Positions 5,553-11,583 of a stretch of DNA of 16,992 nucleotides are shown one piece after another. Each line of letters opens with the position of its first letter. Positions within the stretch are counted from its first letter, which is position 1. This DNA is from JBQTIQ01 sp052387955 (GTDB lineage: Bacteria; Actinomycetota; Acidimicrobiia; Acidimicrobiales; JACDCH01): the NCBI GenBank assembly GCA_052387955.1, contig JBQTIQ010000103.1:1-16992 (forward strand), in the 5' to 3' direction. A program made the position numbers and the translations under genes. The notes under the pieces are model-generated. The model did no database searches and had not been told where the DNA came from. It saw only the letters and a program-made list of their open reading frames with translations.

Positions 5553-8500
5553 ATGGATCGTCGTACCACTCGCTGCAGCTCGGCGCTGCTGCTGTGCGCT
5601 GCCCTCCTGTCGACGCTGGTCGTCTTCGTGGCGCGGGCCGAACGCGCCGGCGCCGACACGGGGACATTCACCAACGCCACCGCCATCCCGGTGACCGACC
5701 GGTCGTGCACCGGGGGGACGCCGCCGAGCCCGCCGCCGTGCGACCCGGGCAAGGGCAACCCCTACCCCTCCACGGTCGCGGTGAGCGGCCTGGCCGGCGT
5801 CGTCTCCAAGGTGACCGCCACCCTGACCGGCGTCACCCATGCGTTCACCGGAGACTTCGACGTGCTGCTGGTTGCACCGAACGGTGCCAACCTGATCCTG
5901 CTCGCCGACGGGGCGCAGGCCAGCGTCACCAACCACACCATCACCTTCGATGACGCCGCCGCCACCTCGCTGGCCGTCGGCGGAGGTTGGCCGGCCTCGC
6001 CGGCGACCTCCAAGCCCGTCGACCACGACGCCGGCCTCGACTACGAGGAGCAGTTCCCGGCGCCGGCGGTGGGCCCCTTCGCGGAACCGGCCCCTGCCGG
6101 CATCGCCACCTTCGCCAGCCAGTTCAACGGGATCAACCCGAACGGCACGTGGAGCCTCTTCGTCGTCGACGACGGGCTCGGTGACAGCGGCACCATCGGC
6201 GGTGGGTGGAGCCTGAACGTCACCACCGTCGTCGGCGCCTCCACCAGCACCACCGTCGGCTCGTCGCTCAACCCGTCGCGTACCGGCCAGTCGGTGACCT
6301 TCTCGGCCACCGTGACCAGCGCCGGGAGCCCGGTCACCACCGGCGCCGTGACCTTCACCGAAGGCGTCACCACGCTGGCCGCCAACGTGGCCGTCAACGG
6401 CAGCGGCGTCGCCAGCTTCTCCACCTCCACCCTCACCGAGGGCAACCACCTGATCACCGCCAGCTATGGCGGCACGGCCGCCTTCGGTCCCAGCAGCGGC
6501 TCGGTGACCCAGACCGTCGACAACAACACCGTGGTGACCGGGACCACGTTCTGCAACACCGGCGCCATCACCCTTTCCGCCTCCGCCATCCCCGGCGCGC
6601 CCTACCCCTCCCGGGTATTCGTCACCGGGTTGCCGACGAGCACGGTCAGCCTGACCGCGACGCTCAAGAGCATGTCGCACACGTTCCCCGACGACATCGA
6701 CGTCCTCCTCGTGGGGCCGACCGGCGCCGCCCTACTGCTCCTCGCCGACGCCGGCGGTGACCCCGACCTCGCCAACCACACGGTGACCTTCTCCGACGCC
6801 GCCGCCGGCCTGGCACCCAACGGGACAAGCTTCGGGGCGTCGCCTTTGACCTTCCGGCCGACCGACCACGACGACGGCCTCGACACCGCCGATGCGTTCC
6901 CGTTGCCGGCACCAGCGGTGTTCTCTACCCCTGCACCCGCCGGGACCGCCACCCTGGCCAGCGTGTTCGCCAACACGAACCCCAACGGCACCTGGAGCCT
7001 CTACGTGGTCGATGACGCCGGCGGCGACGGTGGGTCGATCGCCGGCGGCTGGTGCCTGGACATCACCGCCGCCGAGCCCGACATCATCCCGCCGTCGGTG
7101 ACGGTCAATCAGGCTGCGGGCCAGGCTGATCCGACAAGTACATCGCCGATCAATTTCACGGTGGTGTTCTCGGAGTCGGTGACCGGTTTCGCCACCGGTG
7201 ACGTGACCTTGGGTGGCACGGCGGGGGCGACGACGGCGGTGGTGACCGGTAGTGGCACTACCTACAACGTGGCCGTGTCGGGCATGGCTGGCTCTGGCCC
7301 GGTGGTCGCGTCGGTGCCGGCGGGCGCCGCGGCCGATGGGGCCGGTAACGCCAGTCTGGTGTCGACGTCGACCGATAACAGCGTGACGTTCGACAATGTC
7401 GCGCCGTCGGTGACGGTCAATCAGGCTGCGGGGCAGGCTGATCCGACTAGTTCGTCCCCTATCAATTTTGCGGTGGTGTTCTCGGAGCCGGTGACCGGGT
7501 TCGTGAACGCCGACGTGGTCCTTTCCGGTACGGCGGGGGCGACCACGGTGGTGGTGACTGGTAGTGGTGCGACCTACAACGTGGCGGTGTCGGGGATGAC
7601 GGTGCTGGGCACGGTCACTGTGACGGTCCCTGCGGGCGCGGCGGTGGACGCCGCTAGCAACGCCAGTTTGGCCGCGACCTTCACCGATAACACGGTGACG
7701 TTCAATCCTGATTCGACGCCGCCGTCGGTGACGTTGGAGCGGGCGGCGGGCCAGGCCGATCCGACCAACGCTTCGCCGGTGAATTTCACGGTGGTGTTCT
7801 CGGAGCCGGTGACCGGTTTCGTGTCTGGTGATGTGACTGTTGGGGGGACGGCGGGGGCGACCACTGCGGTGGTGACCGGGAGCGGGGCCACCTACAACGT
7901 GGCCGTGTCGGGCATGACTGGCCCGGGGACGGTTGTGGCTTCGTTGGCTGCTGGTGTCGCTGCTGACGGGGCGGGTAACGCGAGCCTGGCGTCGACGTCG
8001 CTGGACAACTCGGTGGTGTTCGACAACGTGCGTCCCGATGTGAGCGTGGCGGTGGCGGCGGGGCAGGCCGACCCGACCAGTGCCAGTCCGGTCAACTTCA
8101 CGGTCACGTTCAGCGAGCCGGTGACCGATTTCGTGACTGGTGACGTGGCGCTGGGGGGTGGCGCGGGGGCGACGACGGCGGTGGTGACCGGTAGTGGCGC
8201 CACCTACAACGTGGCCGTGTCGGGGATGACGGGGGCGGGTTCGGTGACGGTTTCGGTGTCGGCCAACGTGGCTGTTGACGCCGCCGGCAACCTCAATACC
8301 GCGTCCAACGCGGCGACGGTCGCGTTCCAGCTTTCGTTGTCGATAGGGGACGTCTCGGTCGTCGAGGGTGATCAGGGGTCCAAGGTGGCGACGTTCACGG
8401 TGACGTTGTCGGCGCCGTCGCCCACGGCGGTGACGGTCGAGGTCACCACTGCGGCGGGCACGGCCAGCGCCAATGACTTCTTCGACCCGAACCCGTTCCT

Positions 8501-8939
8501 GCGGATGTTCGGTATTGGGGGGCCGGTGCGGATCCCGGCCGGGCAGACCACCGGGACCTATTCGGTCAACGTGACCGGTGATTTCCGTTTCGAGCCCGAC
8601 GAGACCGTCATCGCCAGCCTGTCGTTGGCTTCGGGGGCGACGATCGGTGACGGGACCGGGGTGTTGAGCATCCTCAACGACGACCACGTCGTCGAGGTCA
8701 GCGGGCTTGCCCCGAACAACGGGACGTCCAGCGGTGGTACCCAGGTCACCATCGTGGGCCAGAACTTGAACCAGGCCACTGCGGTGGCCATCGGTGGTGT
8801 GGCTGTGCCCTTCTCGGTGTCGGGCAACGACCTGATCTTCACCACGCCCGGCGGTCTTCCCGGCGACGTCTTCGTGGTCGTCACCGGCCCCGACGGCAAC
8901 TCCAAGACCCACCCCGGATCAACCTTCACCTACATCTAA
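5553..8939 (+). CDS. Large secreted multidomain protein (P-domains, Ig-like repeats, Calx-beta, IPT)
   Basis: This 1128-residue protein has a signal peptide (basic start, hydrophobic about 11-27, AGA near 32-34). Domains in order: a P/Homo-B domain (about 36-225, with FDVLLVAPNG and NGTWSLFVVDD), an Ig-like domain (about 230-322), a second P/Homo-B domain (about 326-505, with IDVLLVGPTG and NGTWSLYVVDD), four Ig-like repeats of about 104 residues (513-925), a Calx-beta domain (about 928-1044, VVEGD...FEPDET...ILNDD) and an IPT/TIG domain (about 1046-1128). P-domains usually follow a protease domain, but none is visible here. No LPxTG motif, C-terminal membrane helix or S-layer domain is seen, so anchoring is unclear. 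Calx-beta and P-domains often bind calcium. GAAAGG precedes the ATG, and the 30-bp gap suggests an operon with the tail-collar gene. An adhesin or matrix role is inferred. Confidence 0.85.
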   Translation: MDRRTTRCSSALLLCAALLSTLVVFVARAERAGADTGTFTNATAIPVTDRSCTGGTPPSPPPCDPGKGNPYPSTVAVSGLAGVVSKVTATLTGVTHAFTGDFDVLLVAPNGANLILLADGAQASVTNHTITFDDAAATSLAVGGGWPASPATSKPVDHDAGLDYEEQFPAPAVGPFAEPAPAGIATFASQFNGINPNGTWSLFVVDDGLGDSGTIGGGWSLNVTTVVGASTSTTVGSSLNPSRTGQSVTFSATVTSAGSPVTTGAVTFTEGVTTLAANVAVNGSGVASFSTSTLTEGNHLITASYGGTAAFGPSSGSVTQTVDNNTVVTGTTFCNTGAITLSASAIPGAPYPSRVFVTGLPTSTVSLTATLKSMSHTFPDDIDVLLVGPTGAALLLLADAGGDPDLANHTVTFSDAAAGLAPNGTSFGASPLTFRPTDHDDGLDTADAFPLPAPAVFSTPAPAGTATLASVFANTNPNGTWSLYVVDDAGGDGGSIAGGWCLDITAAEPDIIPPSVTVNQAAGQADPTSTSPINFTVVFSESVTGFATGDVTLGGTAGATTAVVTGSGTTYNVAVSGMAGSGPVVASVPAGAAADGAGNASLVSTSTDNSVTFDNVAPSVTVNQAAGQADPTSSSPINFAVVFSEPVTGFVNADVVLSGTAGATTVVVTGSGATYNVAVSGMTVLGTVTVTVPAGAAVDAASNASLAATFTDNTVTFNPDSTPPSVTLERAAGQADPTNASPVNFTVVFSEPVTGFVSGDVTVGGTAGATTAVVTGSGATYNVAVSGMTGPGTVVASLAAGVAADGAGNASLASTSLDNSVVFDNVRPDVSVAVAAGQADPTSASPVNFTVTFSEPVTDFVTGDVALGGGAGATTAVVTGSGATYNVAVSGMTGAGSVTVSVSANVAVDAAGNLNTASNAATVAFQLSLSIGDVSVVEGDQGSKVATFTVTLSAPSPTAVTVEVTTAAGTASANDFFDPNPFLRMFGIGGPVRIPAGQTTGTYSVNVTGDFRFEPDETVIASLSLASGATIGDGTGVLSILNDDHVVEVSGLAPNNGTSSGGTQVTIVGQNLNQATAVAIGGVAVPFSVSGNDLIFTTPGGLPGDVFVVVTGPDGNSKTHPGSTFTYI
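7089..8327 (+). repeat. Four tandem Ig-like repeats within the secreted protein gene
   Basis: Four units start near 7089, 7401, 7719 and 8031, about 312-318 bases each. Shared protein signatures are AAGQADPT, SP[IV]NF[TA]V.FSE.VT.F, AGATT[AV]VVTGSG.TYNVAVSGM and D.A.NA or similar. Several stretches are nearly identical in DNA, for example the segments encoding VVFSE and TYNVAVSGM. Codon choice in this block shifts toward GCG, GCT, GGT, GAT, AAT and ACG, away from the GCC, GGC, GAC and ACC of the flanking domains. That suggests recent tandem duplication or acquisition of the block. Confidence 0.85.
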
Positions 8940-8951
8940 CCCCAGCACCAG

Positions 8952-8971
8952 CCTGCGGCAACCGCGTCAGG
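8952..8971. terminator. Imperfect stem-loop between convergent genes
   Basis: CCTGCGG (8952-8958) can pair with CCG (8962-8964) and CAGG (8968-8971) around a CAA loop with a 3-base bulge. It lies at the junction of the secreted protein stop (8939) and the stop of the convergent membrane protein (8967). A bidirectional terminator is plausible from position only. Confidence 0.25.
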
Positions 8972-9239
8972 GGTGAGGGCGACGGCGGCGGAAGGCGAGG
9001 CCCTTGGCCTTGTCCTTCGCCCGCTGGGCCTTCTCCTTGGCCTTCTCGAGCAGGCGCGCCGCCCAGGCGAACTCGATGGCCAGTACCGCCAGGCCGGCGA
9101 TGATCACCAGGCCTCCCGGGCCCGGCAGCACCAGCAGCACGAGGCCCAGGGCGACCAGGGTCGAGCCGATGACGAGGATGGCGAGCTTGCGGGCCGCCTT
9201 CAGCGTCTGACGGCCACGAGCCGTCTCACGATCCGCCAT
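8967..9239 (-). CDS. PGPGW-family small membrane protein
   Basis: A 90-residue protein with two hydrophobic segments (about 18-38 and 43-60) joined by the PGPGG turn at 39-43, then an amphipathic Lys/Ala/Glu-rich helix (64-80) and a basic tail (RRRRPHP). LVLPGPGGLVIIAGLAVLAIEFAWA is the hallmark of the PGPGW (TIGR02611-like) family of actinobacterial membrane proteins; the usual Trp after PGPG is Gly here. The function of the family is not established. The ATG at 9239 is preceded by a strong GGGAGG Shine-Dalgarno sequence. It is 171 bp downstream of the small secreted protein gene in the same orientation and may be separately transcribed. Confidence 0.85.
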   Translation of the reverse strand: MADRETARGRQTLKAARKLAILVIGSTLVALGLVLLVLPGPGGLVIIAGLAVLAIEFAWAARLLEKAKEKAQRAKDKAKGLAFRRRRPHP

Positions 9240-9366
9240 TTCGCCCTCCCAGCCCGTCGATGGGGCGAGCGTACCGCCGCGGTGGCCGCCGACAGAGGCA
9301 GTCGGGGTCAGCCCGGCCCCGCCGGGAGCATGCCGGCGCTCCAGAGCTGCGGACGGAGCAGCCGAC

Positions 9367-9402
9367 GGAGTGAGCGGAGTGAGCGGAGTGAGCGGAGTGA
9401 GG
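9367..9402. repeat. Four tandem copies of a 9-bp unit (GGAGTGAGC)
   Basis: GGAGTGAGC is repeated at 9367-9375, 9376-9384 and 9385-9393, with a fourth copy at 9394-9402 differing in the last base. It lies in the 171-bp spacer between the small secreted protein gene (stop at 9411) and the PGPGW gene. The array is nine bases downstream of the stop codon. It may be a slippage-prone microsatellite or a protein-binding array. Confidence 0.8.
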
Positions 9403-9410
9403 ACGACGAA

Positions 9411-9947
9411 TCAGTCCCCGACGCAGGGGATCGAGCCCTCGAGTCGCAGGGGCACGGCTGCGGTGACCGCGATCTCGATGTGGAAGCCGTTGACCTCGAT
9501 CGTGTCGTACTGGTCGGTGCTCACCTGCTGGACGCGGTGCACCGGGTAGCCGAATGTCGACCACAGGGCGGCAAAGCGTTCCGGTAGGGCTCGCAACTCG
9601 GAGTCGGGGAGGCCGGAGACCACCCCGCTGCGGGCCTCGGTCGACTGGCCCGACCCGCACCCGAGCCGGCCGAGCGGGTCGCGGAAGGCGACGTCGGCGT
9701 CCGGGGCCACCGCCTCCACGCTCGCCTCCAGGAAGCCGAGCAGTCGGTCCACCAACACCGCACGCTTGTGGTCCGCGGTGCCCGACACGGCGCGGTCGAG
9801 GAAGGCCCAGCCGGGCGCGCTGGCGGGAGGCCGGACCACGGGCTCCACGGCGTCGGAACGGCGGCCCACCACCGCCAGCACCACCGTCGCCGCCACCGCC
9901 GCGGCCGCCGCTGCCGCCAGGAGTCGCCGTCTGGTGCCCCGGTTCAC
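9411..9947 (-). CDS. Small secreted or membrane-anchored protein, unknown function
   Basis: A 178-residue protein that I do not recognise firmly. It has a basic N-terminus (NRGTRRR), an Ala/Val-rich hydrophobic segment (9-27) serving as signal peptide or anchor, a Pro-rich linker (35-45) and a globular region. Two cysteines (97 in RLGCGSGQ and 175 in GSIPCVGD) could form a disulfide outside the membrane. There is no lipobox. The layout recalls small mycobacterial LppA-like proteins, but I would not assign that. The GTG start at 9947 overlaps the TGA of the upstream alpha/beta hydrolase as GTGA, so the two are translationally coupled and probably act together. Longer frames extending to 10481 are ruled out because they run through the hydrolase in another frame. 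Confidence 0.75.
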   Translation of the reverse strand: MNRGTRRRLLAAAAAAAVAATVVLAVVGRRSDAVEPVVRPPASAPGWAFLDRAVSGTADHKRAVLVDRLLGFLEASVEAVAPDADVAFRDPLGRLGCGSGQSTEARSGVVSGLPDSELRALPERFAALWSTFGYPVHRVQQVSTDQYDTIEVNGFHIEIAVTAAVPLRLEGSIPCVGD

Positions 9948-11362
9948 GGCCGGGGCAGGTTCACGACCGCGGCGAGACTGATGACGCTGGTGGTCCCGGG
10001 GTGGAAGTACTTGTTGTGCCCCGGCCCCCCGGTGACGTCGAGCGGCAGCGCCCCGAACCCGTCGGTGGCGGTCGAGGCCCCGTAGCGGTTGCGCCCGCAA
10101 CTGCGGTCGGCGAGCGGGTTGGCGTAGGCGGCCAGGCTGCAGGCGGCGGCCTCGGCGACGTCGTCGCCGGCGGCCAGGCCGTTGTAGACGACGGCGCCGG
10201 TGCCGAGGTCGGCCACGCTGTCGGCGCCGACACCCATGGCGCCGGTGAACACGGCGCGGTCGACGTCGAGGCCCCGGGCCAGCGACAGGCCCACCACCAG
10301 CGACCCGTAGCTGTGGCCGATAACGGTGACGGTGGCATCGGGCCCGGCCTCGCGGCGGACGTTGCCGGCCAAGGTGACGAGGTCGTCGGCCGGTCGTCCC
10401 GCTCGTCCCCGGCCTCCGGGCAGGGCGGCCATCTCCCAACTGGGCGGGGCGTAGTCGAAGGCCACCACCGCGGTGTCGCACCGCTGTGGATCAGGGCAGG
10501 CCTGGTTGAGCAGCGCCCGCGACTTCTGTTCGACCGACGGTAGGTCGCTGCCGGTGCCGTCGAGGAGGATGGCCACATGAGCCGCCCGGCGGAGGTCGCC
10601 GAGCACGGCGGCGGCGGCGTCGTTGCCGGGATCGAAGAAGACCAGAGGCGCCAGGGTCAGGGCCCGCAGCCGCTCGAGCTCGGCGTGCTGGGCGGCCGTG
10701 TTGGCGCGAAGGCCGTCTCCGAGAGGGCGGCCGCCGACGTTGGCCGGCGGGGAGACCTCCACCGTCGACGCCTCGACCCCGCGCAGCTTCGTCACCACCG
10801 CCGCCGCCGCCACCGCTGACGGACGGCCCAGCCCCGCTACCGGTGCCGGCGTCGTCGCCGCCATCGGCTGGACCCGGCTTCGCGGGTCGGACGACAGGCT
10901 CTCGGCGCGTACGAGGACGTCTCCGGGCACGAGCCCGGAACCGATCAGCACCGTGCCGGCGGCGGCTGCCTGGCCGACCATGACGGCCGCCTTCCTCGGC
11001 GAGCGGCTGGCCTGGGCGATCGCCGCCACCGCCAGCACGGCCAGCGCCGGCAGCACCGGCCCGTCCCAGAACGGGTGGTCGTCCGCCAGCGCCCCCAGCG
11101 CGGGGAGGGCGACGAAGGCGGCGGCGAGCCGGCAGGCGGCCAGGCGCGGGTACCGCGATGCCAGCACGGCGACGGCCGGGACCACGAGGAGGGCGGCGAA
11201 CAGCGCTGCGCCCGTTGCCGCCAGCGAACCGAGTGCGCCCCCGATGAGGGCAGCGCCCACCAGGGGTCGCTCGTCGAGGGCTGCCACCGCGGAACGCGCC
11301 CACGACGAGTCCTTGCCTTCGCCGGGCCCGTCACGCAGAAGCGGCTCCGCCGACCAGCTCAT
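9944..11362 (-). CDS. Membrane-anchored DUF1023-type alpha/beta hydrolase
   Basis: A 472-residue protein in two parts. Residues 34-146 contain about four or five hydrophobic segments (34-69, 74-92, 101-118, 125-146). A catalytic domain follows from about 195 with FFDPGNDAAAAVLGDL, VAILLDGTGSD and the nucleophile elbow GHSYGS (Ser351). Late His residues (H449 and H454 in GPGHNKYFHPG) are candidates for the catalytic histidine. This matches the actinobacterial DUF1023 alpha/beta hydrolase family, whose substrates are mostly unknown. The ATG at 11362 is preceded by GGGGAGGGGG. Its last codons overlap the start of the small secreted protein gene (GTGA), implying a functional pair. Five membrane passes would place the hydrolase outside the cytoplasm, an inference supported by the partner's signal sequence. 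Confidence 0.8.
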   Translation of the reverse strand: MSWSAEPLLRDGPGEGKDSSWARSAVAALDERPLVGAALIGGALGSLAATGAALFAALLVVPAVAVLASRYPRLAACRLAAAFVALPALGALADDHPFWDGPVLPALAVLAVAAIAQASRSPRKAAVMVGQAAAAGTVLIGSGLVPGDVLVRAESLSSDPRSRVQPMAATTPAPVAGLGRPSAVAAAAVVTKLRGVEASTVEVSPPANVGGRPLGDGLRANTAAQHAELERLRALTLAPLVFFDPGNDAAAAVLGDLRRAAHVAILLDGTGSDLPSVEQKSRALLNQACPDPQRCDTAVVAFDYAPPSWEMAALPGGRGRAGRPADDLVTLAGNVRREAGPDATVTVIGHSYGSLVVGLSLARGLDVDRAVFTGAMGVGADSVADLGTGAVVYNGLAAGDDVAEAAACSLAAYANPLADRSCGRNRYGASTATDGFGALPLDVTGGPGHNKYFHPGTTSVISLAAVVNLPRP

Positions 11363-11445
11363 GTCCCCCTCCCCGCATCGGCACCCGACCAGCAGCAGCG
11401 AACGGGGCCGTTGGCCTCGACCCCATCGGCCCCATCATGCCCGCT

Positions 11446-11480
11446 CGGCGGGGCCGGTAGGGCTCCGCCCGGCCCCGCCG
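11446..11480. promoter_or_regulatory. 12-bp perfect inverted repeat in a divergent spacer
   Basis: CGGCGGGGCCGG (11446-11457) and CCGGCCCCGCCG (11469-11480) are perfectly complementary with an 11-base loop. The element lies in the 217-bp space between the divergent alpha/beta hydrolase and radical SAM genes, where a terminator would not be expected for either. It may be an operator, a leader structure or a roadblock between divergent promoters. Confidence 0.4.
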
Positions 11481-11528
11481 TCGGGCCCCCGTCGTGGACG
11501 CCGATGGCGGCCCTGCGTGGCGGCGGCG

Positions 11529-11534
11529 TACGGT
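11529..11534 (+). promoter_or_regulatory. -10 element TACGGT upstream of the radical SAM gene
   Basis: TACGGT fits TAnnnT. A start seven bases downstream falls exactly on the GTG at 11542, which opens a short frame ending over the radical SAM start codon. The radical SAM GTG at 11580 would then have a leader of about 38 bases. Confidence 0.35.
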
Positions 11535-11541
11535 GATGCCC

Positions 11542-11583
11542 GTGGTCCGGCGTGCGCCGATGTCCCAGGGAATGGCCCAGTGA
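11542..11583 (+). CDS. Possible leaderless 13-residue upstream ORF
   Basis: GTG at 11542 opens a 13-codon frame (VVRRAPMSQGMAQ) ending in TGA at 11581-11583. That stop overlaps the radical SAM GTG (11580-11582) as GTGA. Its start coincides with the transcript start predicted from the TACGGT box. If translated it could couple or regulate translation of the radical SAM gene. The peptide is short and shows no recognisable attenuator codon run, so the call is tentative. Confidence 0.2.
   Translation: MVRRAPMSQGMAQ

Noticed and set aside
4491..6680. A 729-codon open frame on the minus strand opposite the tail-collar operon
   Set aside because: It is antisense to three genes with clear domains, has low-complexity Gly/Arg/Asp/Val-rich content and no recognisable motif. 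Long antisense frames are expected at this GC content.
7089..8327. CRISPR-like or noncoding repeat array
   Set aside because: The repeats are about 312 bases, in frame, and encode a continuous Ig-like domain series.
6732..8912. A 726-codon minus-strand frame opposite the large secreted protein
   Set aside because: Its His/Arg/Gly-rich repeats mirror the Ig-like repeats on the other strand; no start context or domain supports it.
9226..9660. A minus-strand 144-codon frame spanning the 9-bp repeats
   Set aside because: It overlaps the small secreted protein gene and the PGPGW start in another frame; its Ser-Ala-His repeat is simply the 9-bp array translated.
10623..11579. N-terminal extension of the radical SAM frame back to 10623
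   Set aside because: The extension runs antisense through the alpha/beta hydrolase and is Ala/Arg/Ser/Pro-rich without homology. The first in-frame start after the promoter-like box is the GTG at 11580.
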